Shown one piece after another: positions 52,201-61,539 of a DNA stretch of 64,000 bases. Below the pieces are notes generated by a model. That model searched no databases. It worked only from the letters and a program-made list of their open reading frames with translations, and had not been told where the DNA came from. The stretch comes from Varroa destructor (Eukaryota > Arthropoda > Arachnida > Mesostigmata > Varroidae), in the NCBI RefSeq assembly GCF_002443255.2, contig NW_019211458.1, positions 36,506,165-36,570,164 on the forward strand, read 5' to 3'. The translations under genes and the position numbers were made by a program. How positions within the stretch are numbered: the stretch's first letter is position 1; every line of letters starts with the position of its first letter.

Positions 52201-55200
52201 AGTATGTATTACCATAACATAATTAGTATAACATAGATGCCTAACGTACCGTGCTGCCGTGGTTCACTACGTATGTGAAGAAGATGTATGATATACAAGT
52301 TTGAGTTTGTTCGCTCTTATCAATTCTTTCAATGAATCTCGTACGTTAAATACGTCGCCGACGCCTACTAGACATAATCACAACAACAAACATCGATCGC
52401 AGCGACAACGGGCCGGATCGAAGATCAACAAAGATTTTCCCGAAGGTTAACAGAGTTACAAAAACTAGGTCGTTTAGGCGTGCGTGAGCACCAGTTTGTT
52501 AACCTTGCAGCGATATAATTGCTATTTTCACTAATCTAATTTTGGGCGCAAACGTTCACAGATATAAAAAAATTTGATTCTATATTGACCTCGATAATAA
52601 CTATCGTAATAATCCTCCTTAAATGATATTGCAGTCGCGATTAAAGATACGGCCAACCAAGAAGCTCTGGTTTTCTTACCTGCTACGGAATAAGGCTGAA
52701 GATAAGGGACTATTATAATTTTTCGAGAACGGCTAGGCTTCGTAGCACTAGGGCTACGGTAGAACTAGCGGAAGTCAAAGGACGAAACGTACTGCGAGCA
52801 GCTGCTAAGGCTCGTTTCTATGGAGTGGTATGCACAACGCTGAATTATAGAACGATGCGTATAACCACGTGGTATCTACTGGGCCCTTGCTGGGTTCAGC
52901 CAGACGTTATCAACGCCAAGTAACAGAACTTATGAGTTCTGGCTATGGTTGTACAGCGTAGGTGCATGCAGTAAACCGTTCCATTATGCACGACAGCATG
53001 CGATTTCATAACGCACGCGCATGGTTTTGTAGAGAGTGTCAACGCAATAGAGAGAGTACTCTTGAGTTTCGATAAAGTAAACTGTCGGAAGTCTAGCACC
53101 CATTCTTTGGTAGTGCATGCCCTTTCGATGTCTATGGGTCTGTTCGAGTTATAGTAGTAACACCCGTCAGAAAGTGCCGATACAAACCATAGTCACTTAC
53201 TTTCGTCGGGAAACTCGCACTAACGTTGTAAAGCCACTCTGGTCACAAGTGTACCTGTGACCATCTTTCTGTTGATCAGTAATAGATTCACTAGAAACTG
53301 TGCCCACTGAAAAAATCACTAGAGTCACTTGAGATCAACTTTATAAACTACGTACTACCGAATCACACTTTGACGTTAAGGCAACAACTGGTGTTTCCGT
53401 GCAGTGTATCACGCATTGCATTACTGCAACGTCTTACAGCAAGCACCGTCGCGCAACAGAAACATCAAATGATAAATGCTCACCTAGAGGATCCATACCT
53501 AAGCTTCATGTAGATCTGACCCATAAACGGCCCAGTTGTTTTCCGATACCCATTCGTATGCACGTAACATGTAGTATAGACGAAATAAATTCAATTTCCT
53601 TTATAAGACTTCTATAATCAAATATTTTCGGACGCTGCCATAACGCCCCCGTGTTGCCTACCAACAATGGATTCTATTTATACAGATACATAAGAAGTAC
53701 GGATAAAGTAAGATTAACCTTTACTTCTAGGTTAATACGTTAACTAGGTAGTCTGTTAGTTAGCGAATAAGCGCATCGTTTCAAATAACTTTGTACAGTT
53801 CAACTCCCTCTCCGCTCTGAGAGTAATTACGCCAAAAATAGGCCGTGCACAGCCTTCTCCTTCTGTCTATCAGTAGGAAGTGCCTCGTACCATAACGATT
53901 AGATACATTACTTTGCCGATTTGTCCTTTCTTTTACTTAGTGCCGTTGCAATAATTACAGCGCGTTATGCGTGGGCCGCCGAAGACCACGATGAGTGGAG
54001 CTACGAAGGAACAACAGGGCCGGACGCGTGGGGTCTCATTGAGATGAGTGGCAACAATCAATGTGCAATGAAGCGACAAAGTCCTATCGATATTGAGGTC
54101 ATAAGGACAAAATACGATAAATCGCTCAAGCCGCTTGCCCTAACTGGTCACGATAAAATCACTCCCAGTATCTTAGGTGTCAATAATGGACACACAGGTG
54201 AGTATATTGGATCAGTTCATATATATATATTAAATAATCGTAGCGTAATGTTATTGTTTGTATTCGTTCGGATATATGTACCCTCACAGCGAGAGAAGAC
54301 ATCAGCAATACGTCGTATAATGATCCATGTAAAATGTCATTGGATCTTTTCACTACCCTGATCGTACAAAATGATATGATTCGTAGTAGAAAATTTTCAG
54401 GTCAGGTATTGCAACTAAATGATACCTGATAAAATTTATTCGCACCTTAACAGTACCTAGAAAAACAACAGAATATTTTAGTAATTTATCACAGGATTAT
54501 GAGTAATCATTCATTCATAGATCGCCTAAGCTGTAACATGTATAGACTTAAGAATGTAAAACGCTTGAAGGCTTACGGCGTTGCTTATTACGTGCGAGAA
54601 ATAGTGGAAGGTTTACGGCATTATGCGTTATATCATGCCAAAGCCGATACTGGGGCATCACAAACAGAAATATGTTGAAGTGGTCACAATAGCGTTTACT
54701 CTTGGCTGTCTATTACTGAGCAGACTTGTTTGTGTTTCTTTGACTGCTTCGTATTTCTGTAATGGACTCCAGCGGAGCAAGTCCATAAGAACCGATGAGT
54801 GGAAAAACATAAGCATATATAAGAATCAACAGAGCTTCAACTTCATCTATGCTGGTTTATAAATGCGTCTCGACAACGTTTAAGCTATTTTGAAGTTATT
54901 TTGCTTAAAGTACCATAGTTCCAGCAAGATCCAGATTATTTCATTTAACTTGGCACTAACTGCTCGTAGTACAATTTCTTCGTATGCTTCAATTGTAGTT
55001 CAGCTGAATTCCAACGAGTGGACCCAGAAGCTAAGCGGAGGCCCTCTCTCGGGGGAGTACAAGTTACTGCAAATGCATTTCCACTGGGGCAAAGACAGCT
55101 ACAGAGGATCTGAGCATACCATTAACGGAAAACGGTACCCCATCGAGGTTAGTCGTACCTTGGATATTTCTTGTGTCCCATATAGAACGTACAATAAGTG

Positions 55201-58200
55201 TTTATAGTATATCAGACACGCAGAAACGTCCACGTTGTTGAACTTACCTCTATCAATGTTCAGTCCGTGAGCTACAAATATTAAAGTTTCGTTGTTGAAA
55301 ACATAAACAGTAGAATAATAACCTTTAAGGACTTTAGCCAAAGAACGTTTGAAAAACGTGTTTTTATGTTGTTTAATAATTGTATGTTTAAATAACGAAA
55401 AGGTAAGCAAATGCACGGAACGCTATGGCAAAATACATGAGACCTATGAATATAATTGTGTGAGCGTATTTCCTCGTATGGTCATATCGTATAAAACTCA
55501 ACGTATCCCTATTTTATTCTATTCTAGGTGCATACATAAGCCAAGTGATCCTGCTAACCAGCCAAACAAATAACTATTAATGTGACAAAATCAACGGAGC
55601 TCTCTCTAACTATTGTTATGATGAAGTGTTATCACTCTTACGAGTACGTGATAAATACGGCTAATCGAAGACGAGATATAAAGTCATTTGCTCTGCGGTC
55701 TCATAGTTACTAAGTTGGCTGATTTGACTGCTTGTACTAGCGAAGCATTGTCATAACGCTCTTGGTAGGCTGTAACTAGTGGGCATCCACGTGTTTTTAT
55801 TGTATACTATTAGAGTATAGTCACAGAGTCGTCGGTGAAGTGATATCAAGAGAGTGCAAAATTACTAAGCCTTCTCTTAATTTTAGTTTGTGTGGCACAC
55901 TCGCGTGTTACTCCCGTCTATTCGACATGTCTCATAGAAGCTATGAGCGGCCTTTAATCGCCATGCTGAACAGGCTTAACTTTAGCCGTTTGCACCGATC
56001 GGTTCGTTGAATACCAGCAAATGCTTTGGATATTGCGGTTCTCGACGTACAAGTTAAACGTTTAATTCGTAGTGCCTTTTAACTTCTCCAGTATTATCTC
56101 TGTATCATGATGATAGAAGAAAAAAAAACTAGATAGTGGCGTGCATGTGGAACGATGAAAAGCGTAAATTTATTCGAGCTAATAGGACATTGCTGCCCTA
56201 TCAGAGAACCTATAACTACCAATTGTACTGAGCTCTCCTATCTAATGTTTCTCTTTCTGAAAAGATTTATCTAGAAAAAAATTTAACGCTCGATATTCGG
56301 AGAACTCGGCCATGACAAGTCGCGCAACGATACAGCCCTCTTTAAGTAATGCTACTATATCAGGAAAGTTGCGACTGTTAGTTTTTGCATGTTATTCTTC
56401 GCTTATAATGTCAATATCGTCCAGCTATGGAGTTCTGTTTTTGCTGTGCACACATTTGGATTACTGTTTTGTACATGTATCAGACACCCGAGTGTTTTTT
56501 TAAGATAATCTAGCCTTAAACGGCAAACTGTAATAGAATAGTTAGCAAATTCCGCTCGTTTTGATTACCGAAGCCCGTAGACAGTGAGAGATAAAAGAAC
56601 ACGTTATTTTTATAAACTGTTTTTTTTTTTGGCTGTTCGAAATAGTCCGTTATTGCGGTAAGTGAGTCAGTCCTATTGGTTCACCAAATAAAATGCACTT
56701 ACGGAACTAATATTGGTTTTAACATCAATGAGGTTATAGGTGCAATGGTAAATCGAAGGTGAGATTGACAGTGTAGATCCCAATGTACGTCTCCTTTCAG
56801 CTCCATATGGTGCATATCGCAGCTAACGTAACTGATAACACTAACTTCCCGGGCGCCATCGCAGTTCTTGGCATCTTCTTCAACCTCAGCAAGGGCTCAA
56901 GTAACATGGGTATCCGGAAAATCGCTAAGGTAAACGATTGAAAGTTAATTGAGATTGGCCTGAATTTATGCTGTATGACTAAAGCAAATTTACAGTTTGA
57001 AATTAATGTTCATAAAAGATATCGTCTGTGCAGATTCTGCTTTCAAAGAACTATTATAATTTACGCACATCTTAAGAGTTTACATAGATCTGAAACTTCG
57101 TACTTCTAACATGATTGGCTTCACTCATTATGTTTGAAATGCCACTTCAGCTGATCACAGGAATGGAAGCTAATACCAAAATCAATATCACTGATGAGCT
57201 GTCGCCTAGCATGTTGCTTCCGTCCAGCCGAGATTTCTTCACCTATGAAGGTTCCCTCACCACTCCACCATGTTCTGAAGTGGTCACATGGCTCGTACTC
57301 CGCGAACCTTTAAAAATTACTGAAGTTGAGGTCTGTATACCCTTATTTCTCTAACTACCTACTGAAAATCGCTAGCCGTTTTTACTAGTAATTTCTTTCA
57401 GCCCGACTAGAAAGATCATTGTCTAAAATTTGCAGATTTCTGCACAATCATATTTTGATTGACAGAGTAATTCATGACGTGAATGCAGACGCGTGAAGGG
57501 GATTGAGCCTGAGAACTGAAATTGAATTCCAGTTTTCAGTACTCGAATATTTTATACCTGACGGTAAGGATTATGAAGTTAGTACCACTTCTTAACAAAT
57601 TCTTGCTGTTTTTTTCATAAGACCGTTGATCTGAGGTAAATACACTACATCACTGAGTTGAAATTCGCAACGGTTGTGGCCCAAGTTGAAATTTTCGGAG
57701 ATTGTGACCTTGGGATTGTTTTGGGGCCTGATAGCGTGCAGAATTCATTGCCAATTGCCTGCAGATACCTACTTGTCTGGTTCCAAGTTGCAAATATAAA
57801 ATAGCAATATACAATAATGTCCAAATAACGCACACAGTATATGGTGTAGTATATCAACATATAGCTCTCAAATAAATGGGAAGCATTTTAAGGGGTGATT
57901 GAAATCAGCAAAACGATCATTTGGTGCGGTAGAGCCATCAATTCCCGTGCCCCGTGTTATTGTTAAACGGAAAAAAGACTTCACCTGTTGGTTTCACGTA
58001 ACGTTACTTACGCAGCTATATGATGCGCTTATCCAGATTTGAATTATAAAAATAAACATACCTGCTTCTATAGGAGACTTCACAGTTTTAGACGGGTAGA
58101 GAAAAATTCATAATGCAAACATATCAAGTGTTATAAAATTTCAACTAGCTACTCCTAATATCCACCCTCAGATGGACTTGATTAATAAACGTCAACATGT

Positions 58201-60322
58201 AACAGGTACAGGCCATACAACAGTAACATTATAATAATAATAATAACAATAGAAAAACAAGATGAAGTTCCGTGTTGTTATTTAATGAACGTCAGTTCAG
58301 TTAATAAAACATGCAAACACATTTTGCCTAGAAAGTAGAATAACTTACACCTGGTTTGGAATCTCATAATTAGAACACACGTATACTTAGGTCACGACGT
58401 AATGCTATCGCTTCCTGAAAACAATCTCATTGTTGTTTATTAAAAGATACAATATTTTACTTTATTTAGTCAAATTTTAAATTTGAGAAACCTAGGACAC
58501 CCACATTGTTATGGTTTGGCGCCGTACGCGGTTGTGACGAGTTTGAAGCGATGCAAGAAAAAGGTCCTATGAAGGAAATCTATACGAAGAGATGTAGGAT
58601 TCATATTAAATTTCCGACGACGATCTCAATCATCTTTTGTCGAAGTATTTGATTCATTAATATTACATGTATCTGGATGTAAAGCTTATCGTCGACAAAC
58701 ATCTAGCTGAAAATGAATTAGTAGAATTTGTGAAATTCACCCCTTTTCAAAAAGTAAAATTCACTTTTCCGAGAGGTAGTATTGAGGGGCGCGCCAACGT
58801 ACTAGTAAAGCTATGAAAACTAAGTAGGAGTTGAGTACGAGAAACATGCCTTTACGCAATGCTTCAAAAATTAGAGTCGGTCTTTTAAGAGGCGACTAAG
58901 CTCGGCGAGTAAAACCTCTTTGACAGACGTAATGTCGGAAAATGCGTGACTGCGTTACAACCATCGCTTCGATTGCGAACGTTTTACCCCTATAGCCGAT
59001 AACCAAAAAACAACTGCGTACGCAATAAGACGTTTTTCGATCATTTAGTCAAAAGTATAGATCAGCGAACCTTTTTTTAAACAAATTAAACGTTTTCTGA
59101 ATTTCTGCGACAAGGTCAGATATTACCGCAAATAGATCGTCTCGTAGCCATTCGAAAAATAGCAGCCTAGAGCAATGCTTGATTGTAATGCCCGCCATTG
59201 AATTCGAAATACTTACCTAGTTCAATAGAAGCTCAGAGCTCCCTCTGTATGTACGTGTCCTTAGCTTGATAATTCAAGTGTTAGCGTACATGAATATGAC
59301 TGGCTAAGTGTTACTTGGAAAAACAAGTCGATGTAACTTTTCATACTTATCTCACCGATTTCAGTTTTTTCAACAAGTCCTGTTGTCTTCTGGAACACCT
59401 TTTATTCATTTATGCACACCTATATATTGTACATATTATCTATATAGCATGCATTTCACCGAAATTTATGTCAGTTATGAGACCGCACAGATACTCCTAT
59501 GTGTGAAACCTAAAGTCACTCGCATAGGTGTTTGCATAAAATCGGATCGGTAGCTGATTGCAAGTTAAAGTTTCAGACGGAACGTAACAAGCCACATCTG
59601 ATAATTGTAACTAGGTATCAGATTTTGTGATTAGGTATATTATGGCTGAATCGTCCACGTATCGATAGACTGGACTGCTTAGCTGATCATCGATTTCCGT
59701 TCTGTGAAGAGTTCATATAATATTTTATGTAACGTTCGTTTGCAAATCTGCTTCATTAACGTTTCTACAGCTTGAAGCCTTCCGATCGACGCAGTTGCCC
59801 GACAAAAAACCCCTGGTTGACAACTTCAGGCCAGTACAACCTCTCAACAACCGTGTGGTAAGTAACAGTGTGGCATTGTTTGTAGTAATCTTGTGGAGTT
59901 ATAGTTGAACTTCATAGAATGTTCGTCATATGGTCAGCTGCGAAGGTTTCGAGCTAATTTTTCGTAAAGGCTGCACATCTATCAATCATTTCCTTCATTA
60001 GGAAGTCCCTGTCGCTTTCTATTCGATGCACCAAAGATATTTCTTACCTCTATCTATTTGGGGTCCAAATTCGTTTCTGACAACACTGGGGTCATTTATG
60101 GAAACATGCTATGAATCAAACGCAGCCCATTTTTGATAAGTAGAACTTAATAATGTCTAGAATAAGTTGGGAAAGCTAACTTCCTCTTCAAAGTTGAAAA
60201 ATAAAAACTCAAAATTGCGGTGTTTTCAGGTGCGTGCATCGTTCTTTACTGGGTCATCATCCAGTTTGATGCCGTCGCTCGCTGTTGTCGTCTCCTCAGT
60301 TCTACTGTTTCGGCTTTACTGA
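25205..60322 (+). CDS. secreted, probably GPI-anchored alpha-carbonic anhydrase (7 coding exons)
   Basis: Joined exons: 25205-25241, 53961-54197, 54999-55147, 56801-56929, 57151-57330, 59771-59857, 60230-60322; 303 residues. Alpha-carbonic anhydrases interconvert CO2 and bicarbonate using zinc. The zinc ligands H118 and H120 (in QMHFHWG) and H143 (in ELHMVH) are present, as are the gatekeeper E130 (GSEHT), T221 (SLTTPP) and the proton-shuttle position H90 (NNGHT), so the enzyme should be active. C47 and C225 match the disulfide of secreted/membrane isoforms such as mammalian CA IV. Possible N-glycosylation sites are N150, N169 and N196. Residues 1-18 form a signal peptide; the end GSSSSLMPS plus a hydrophobic tail and no further domain indicates a GPI-attachment signal. 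All introns are GT-AG and phases agree. Exons 2-7 are firm; exon 1, 28.7 kb away, is assigned by phase and signal-peptide fit. Confidence 0.85.
26768..26786. repeat. (TAA)n microsatellite
   Basis: Six uninterrupted TAA units. A similar array lies at about 58230-58246. Confidence 0.9.
31885..32120 (-). mobile_element. possible reverse-transcriptase fragment of a non-LTR element
   Basis: On the minus strand the frame reads [20 protein letters not shown] then [17 protein letters not shown]. This resembles the segment after the YADD box in non-LTR reverse transcriptases, with the pattern LQ-x-A-x(4)-EWC-x(2)-HG-x(2)-VNV and then K/F. Only about 50 residues are recognisable and no active-site motif is seen upstream, so it is a tentative relic. 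Confidence 0.3.
33458..33520 (-). other. exon-like segment, minus strand
   Basis: On the minus strand, acceptor catttacag and donor GTAAGC (with a second GTAAGA 15 bases further) bracket a 63-base open segment reading [20 protein letters not shown] with both ends in phase 1. I recognise no domain and no partner exons. It could be an exon of a gene nested in the intron, but chance is at least as likely. Confidence 0.15.
33778..33801. repeat. 10-bp inverted repeat with 4-base loop
   Basis: Arms aaataaatcc and ggatttattt are perfectly complementary around a tgag loop. An 18-bp perfect palindrome (aagaagaagcttcttctt) follows at 33890-33907. Neither has an obvious function. Confidence 0.7.
35046..35063. 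repeat. short (ACG)n repeat in a GC-rich patch
   Basis: Six units of acg inside a GC-richer patch (about 34.8-35.4 kb). Frames on both strands there are shaped by the repeat and are not convincing genes. Confidence 0.6.
37601..37622. repeat. (TA)n microsatellite
   Basis: Seven to eight TA units followed by an interrupted tail. Confidence 0.8.
39810..40250 (+). mobile_element. decayed mariner/Tc1-type transposon, second copy
   Basis: The + strand carries the C-terminal half of the same type of transposase as at 10.6-11.5 kb. Blocks in order are [20 protein letters not shown] (about 39846-39905); [20 protein letters not shown] (about 39964-40023), which matches the HDNARSH catalytic block but has His where the catalytic Asp should be; and [10 protein letters not shown] (about 40049-40078), matching YSPDLSPCD before the third catalytic Asp. 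The shared tail includes tacatatg and, further on, acgaatggcaggtatatgg. Loss of the catalytic Asp and frame breaks make it inactive. It sits inside carbonic anhydrase intron 1. Confidence 0.65.
41338..41860 (-). other. GC-rich patch with TATA-like element and Ser-rich frame, minus strand
   Basis: A minus-strand TATA-like sequence (tataagagg, about 41845-41853) lies about 100 bases upstream of an ATG-started 137-codon frame that is rich in Ser and has no recognisable domain. The frame could be untranslated or a chance effect of GC-rich DNA. A candidate minus-strand transcription start inside the intron is the most that can be said. Confidence 0.2.
42973..43016. repeat. perfect 19-bp inverted repeat with 6-base loop
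   Basis: The left arm gacccctagaaatagtgcg (42973-42991) and the right arm (42998-43016) are exactly complementary around ataaca. The outer end CCCCTAGAAA is similar to the CCCTAGAAA start of piggyBac-type terminal inverted repeats, so this may be two transposon ends left head to head by an internal deletion. No TTAA target duplication flanks it. Confidence 0.85.
44020..44335 (-). pseudogene. unrecognised reading-frame relic, minus strand
   Basis: On the minus strand an open stretch reads [20 protein letters not shown] then [18 protein letters not shown], meets a TAG, and continues in the same frame as [20 protein letters not shown] then [10 protein letters not shown]. The composition is strongly protein-like, and the frame stays open for about 40 codons past the single stop, which suggests a broken gene or transposon frame. 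I do not recognise the family. Confidence 0.3.
44440..45700 (+). mobile_element. non-LTR retrotransposon relic, copy 2 (reverse transcriptase with YVDD box)
   Basis: The + strand carries ordered reverse-transcriptase blocks. At about 45258-45420 [20 protein letters not shown] then [20 protein letters not shown] is palm motif A and what follows, with Asn where the first catalytic Asp of VFVDF is expected. At about 45516-45555 [15 protein letters not shown] is the YxDD active-site box. At about 45620-45655 [15 protein letters not shown] is the KTK block after it. The finger motif is broken by stops (about 45150-45185). It aligns along its length with 21.05-22.22 kb, which lacks the YxDD block; the upstream sequences differ, so homology starts near 44440. 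It lies inside carbonic anhydrase intron 1 in the same orientation. Confidence 0.72.
46212..46266 (+). repeat. 55-base hairpin, miRNA-like
   Basis: A perfect 10-bp outer stem (gcgaggcaag / cttgcctcgc) continues inward through caat/gttg and atctat/atagag pairs to a loop of about 8 bases. Size and pairing are those of a small pre-miRNA, but neither arm matches a miRNA I know, and the flanks show no lower stem. Confidence 0.5.
46534..46557. repeat. perfect 24-bp palindrome
   Basis: The half-site aagtcgacattc is followed directly by its exact complement with no spacer. It lies in a GC-richer patch (46380-46690) with overlapping open frames that I cannot assign. Confidence 0.85.
47300..51090. other. 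intronic, nothing recognised
   Basis: AT-rich sequence in intron 1. Frames at 49592-49921 (minus) and 49950-50348 (plus) have no recognisable domain. Confidence 0.45.
51102..51290 (-). mobile_element. possible gag-like fragment of an LTR retrotransposon
   Basis: A minus-strand frame reads [18 protein letters not shown] then [20 protein letters not shown]. This resembles the end of a retrotransposon capsid domain (IRSYL...P-x-SFEELLE-x-AM-x-IE). The stretch is short (62 codons) with no zinc knuckle, protease or LTR seen nearby. Tentative. Confidence 0.3.
51958..51978. repeat. (TA)n microsatellite
   Basis: About ten uninterrupted TA units in the intron. Confidence 0.9.
53961..54197 (+). CDS. 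carbonic anhydrase exon 2
   Basis: Encodes the end of the signal peptide and the N-terminal part of the domain: [28 protein letters not shown] and NNGHT. Donor CAG|GTGAGT at 54197/54198, ending in phase 1. The open frame runs back to a stop at 53900 without an ATG, so the start must lie in an upstream exon. Two acceptors are possible: cttag at 53940 behind a strong pyrimidine tract, and attacag at 53960; only the second fits the phase of exon 1 at 25205. Confidence 0.88.
54999..55147 (+). CDS. carbonic anhydrase exon 3
   Basis: Acceptor aattgtag; the phase-1 junction G|TT makes Val, so the text runs [13 protein letters not shown]. It contains [11 protein letters not shown] and the zinc-binding LQMHFHWG (H118, H120) and GSEHT. 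It ends at ATCGAG|GTTAGT in phase 0. Confidence 0.93.
56801..56929 (+). CDS. carbonic anhydrase exon 4
   Basis: Acceptor ctcctttcag, donor AAG|GTAAAC; 43 codons in phase 0. It opens [10 protein letters not shown], giving the third zinc ligand H143, and continues with AVLGIFFNL. This exon has no ATG near its start and was found by matching the expected carbonic anhydrase sequence. Confidence 0.93.
57151..57330 (+). CDS. carbonic anhydrase exon 5
   Basis: Acceptor gccacttcag, donor GAG|GTCTGT; 60 codons in phase 0. It contains [19 protein letters not shown], with the active-site Thr221 and the second disulfide Cys225. The spacing from exon 4 to LLP matches human CA II residue for residue (27 positions). 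Confidence 0.95.
59771..59857 (+). CDS. carbonic anhydrase exon 6
   Basis: Acceptor gtttctacag, donor GTG|GTAAGT; 29 codons in phase 0: [10 protein letters not shown], then [13 protein letters not shown]. This matches the conserved DN-x-RP-x-QPLNNR end of the catalytic domain. Confidence 0.93.
60230..60322 (+). CDS. carbonic anhydrase exon 7 (C-terminus, GPI signal)
   Basis: Acceptor gtgttttcag; reads [16 protein letters not shown], then a hydrophobic run [14 protein letters not shown] and TGA at 60320-60322. VRASF completes the catalytic domain. Small residues (likely omega site among S282-S285) before a short hydrophobic end are the pattern of GPI attachment, as in CA IV. It could instead be a short transmembrane anchor. 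Confidence 0.88.
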   Translation: MRASFFTGSSSSLMPSLAVVVSSVLLFRLY

Positions 60323-61533
60323 AGTCAGTCGTCAATAATTTGAGGTTACATTTAATGTTGATTACAGATACAATGTAAAGTGGGTTCTATTGCCATTCAG
60401 GTTCCTCCAATTCGCGCGGCTTCGGCCAAAGAGATAATTTGAAGAGGACAAAAGTATCGTAAGTGAAAAGTGTTGTGGAACAGCATTGAATAATATTGAA
60501 CAATATATTTATTGAACACTAAAGGGACACCAGCTGTGGGAATGCCTATCGTAGTGACATGACGAAAACCCGCTGTATTTAGAGCTAGTTAGATAGCTAT
60601 TAAACCATTAATGGTAACCACATATGTCGAGCGTAACTAACTTGTAGTGAACGTCAGACTGACGACTGTTAGCTTTACCTATTGATCCTGCGGGAAGATA
60701 TCGATATCTGATACTGTTGGCCAGTTGGGATATTGTTTCTTTCTGATGCTGCATCTCTTTTTGGCTGGTTTACTTACAAAGGCCCAGCACTTAGAGCAAG
60801 TGAGGAATATCGGATTGCTTATAGTTATTCCCGCTTGAGTAACACATATAACATGTTGGAGCCATTTAAATTTGGAAGTAATGCATAGCCACTAGCCATA
60901 ATTTACTATGTAATGATTCAATTTATCTGTCGTTGAGGTACTTGCGGTTTTAGCTACTCGGGGCCTACGCCCTGTTTTTTTGTTTAGAAAGATTGAATGG
61001 GTGATGCGTACATGCTACTTTTATAAATGTGTAATATATTTCCTATTTTTCCAAATGACTCGGCTAACTCATGATGCAGTGAGTGAAATAAGGAAACTTC
61101 ACTTCTGTTCTAAATTCAACGATCATAAAACGATTCATTGAATAAGTCATCAATTTTTCCAGAAACGTTCGGATATCTAAAAAATGTACTACTACAATGC
61201 GTACAGAAGATGGCTGGCTAACAAGACAAAAAAAATGTTTTTTTTTGCTTTAAACTTAAAAAAAAAAGACTTTAAAAAGCAAAACGTGTCTGGAATCAAT
61301 ATTCAAGTGCTATGAAACAGCAGTTACGTCTTATGACTAATTTCTAAAAATTAAACGTTACCTTTTCCTCAAAGTACCATCTATTAATATATGTACCTAA
61401 AACTCTACCTCGTTTACTTGTTACCTTTTAGATAATCTGCATTAACCTGTTTCATGATACGAAATACCTGTACAGTAATTACAATAACCGAGAAGCATTG
61501 TTGAAAGAGATTTACGTTCAAATCTTAAATAAA
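60323..61533 (+). terminator. candidate polyadenylation signals of the carbonic anhydrase gene
   Basis: After the stop, the first near-canonical signal is ATTAAA at 60599-60604; the first AATAAA is at 61528-61533. The true 3' end cannot be decided from sequence alone. Confidence 0.35.
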
Positions 61534-61539
61534 ACTACT

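Larger units (their letters stand above)
25242..53960 (+). other. carbonic anhydrase intron 1 (about 28.7 kb)
   Basis: Donor GTAAGT at 25242, acceptor attacag at 53954-53960. The interval is AT-rich and holds no convincing gene of its own. It carries transposon relics (about 32.0, 39.8-40.25, 44.44-45.7 and 51.2 kb), inverted repeats (33778, 33890, 42973, 46212, 46534), TA/TAA microsatellites and GC-richer patches at about 31.1-31.3, 34.8-35.4 and 41.3-41.8 kb whose frames I cannot assign. Confidence 0.5.

Noticed and set aside
53921..53960. Reading the carbonic anhydrase start at the TTG at 53921
   Set aside because: TTG is not a normal animal start, no ATG lies between it and the stop at 53900, and the stretch is a pyrimidine tract leading to splice acceptors.
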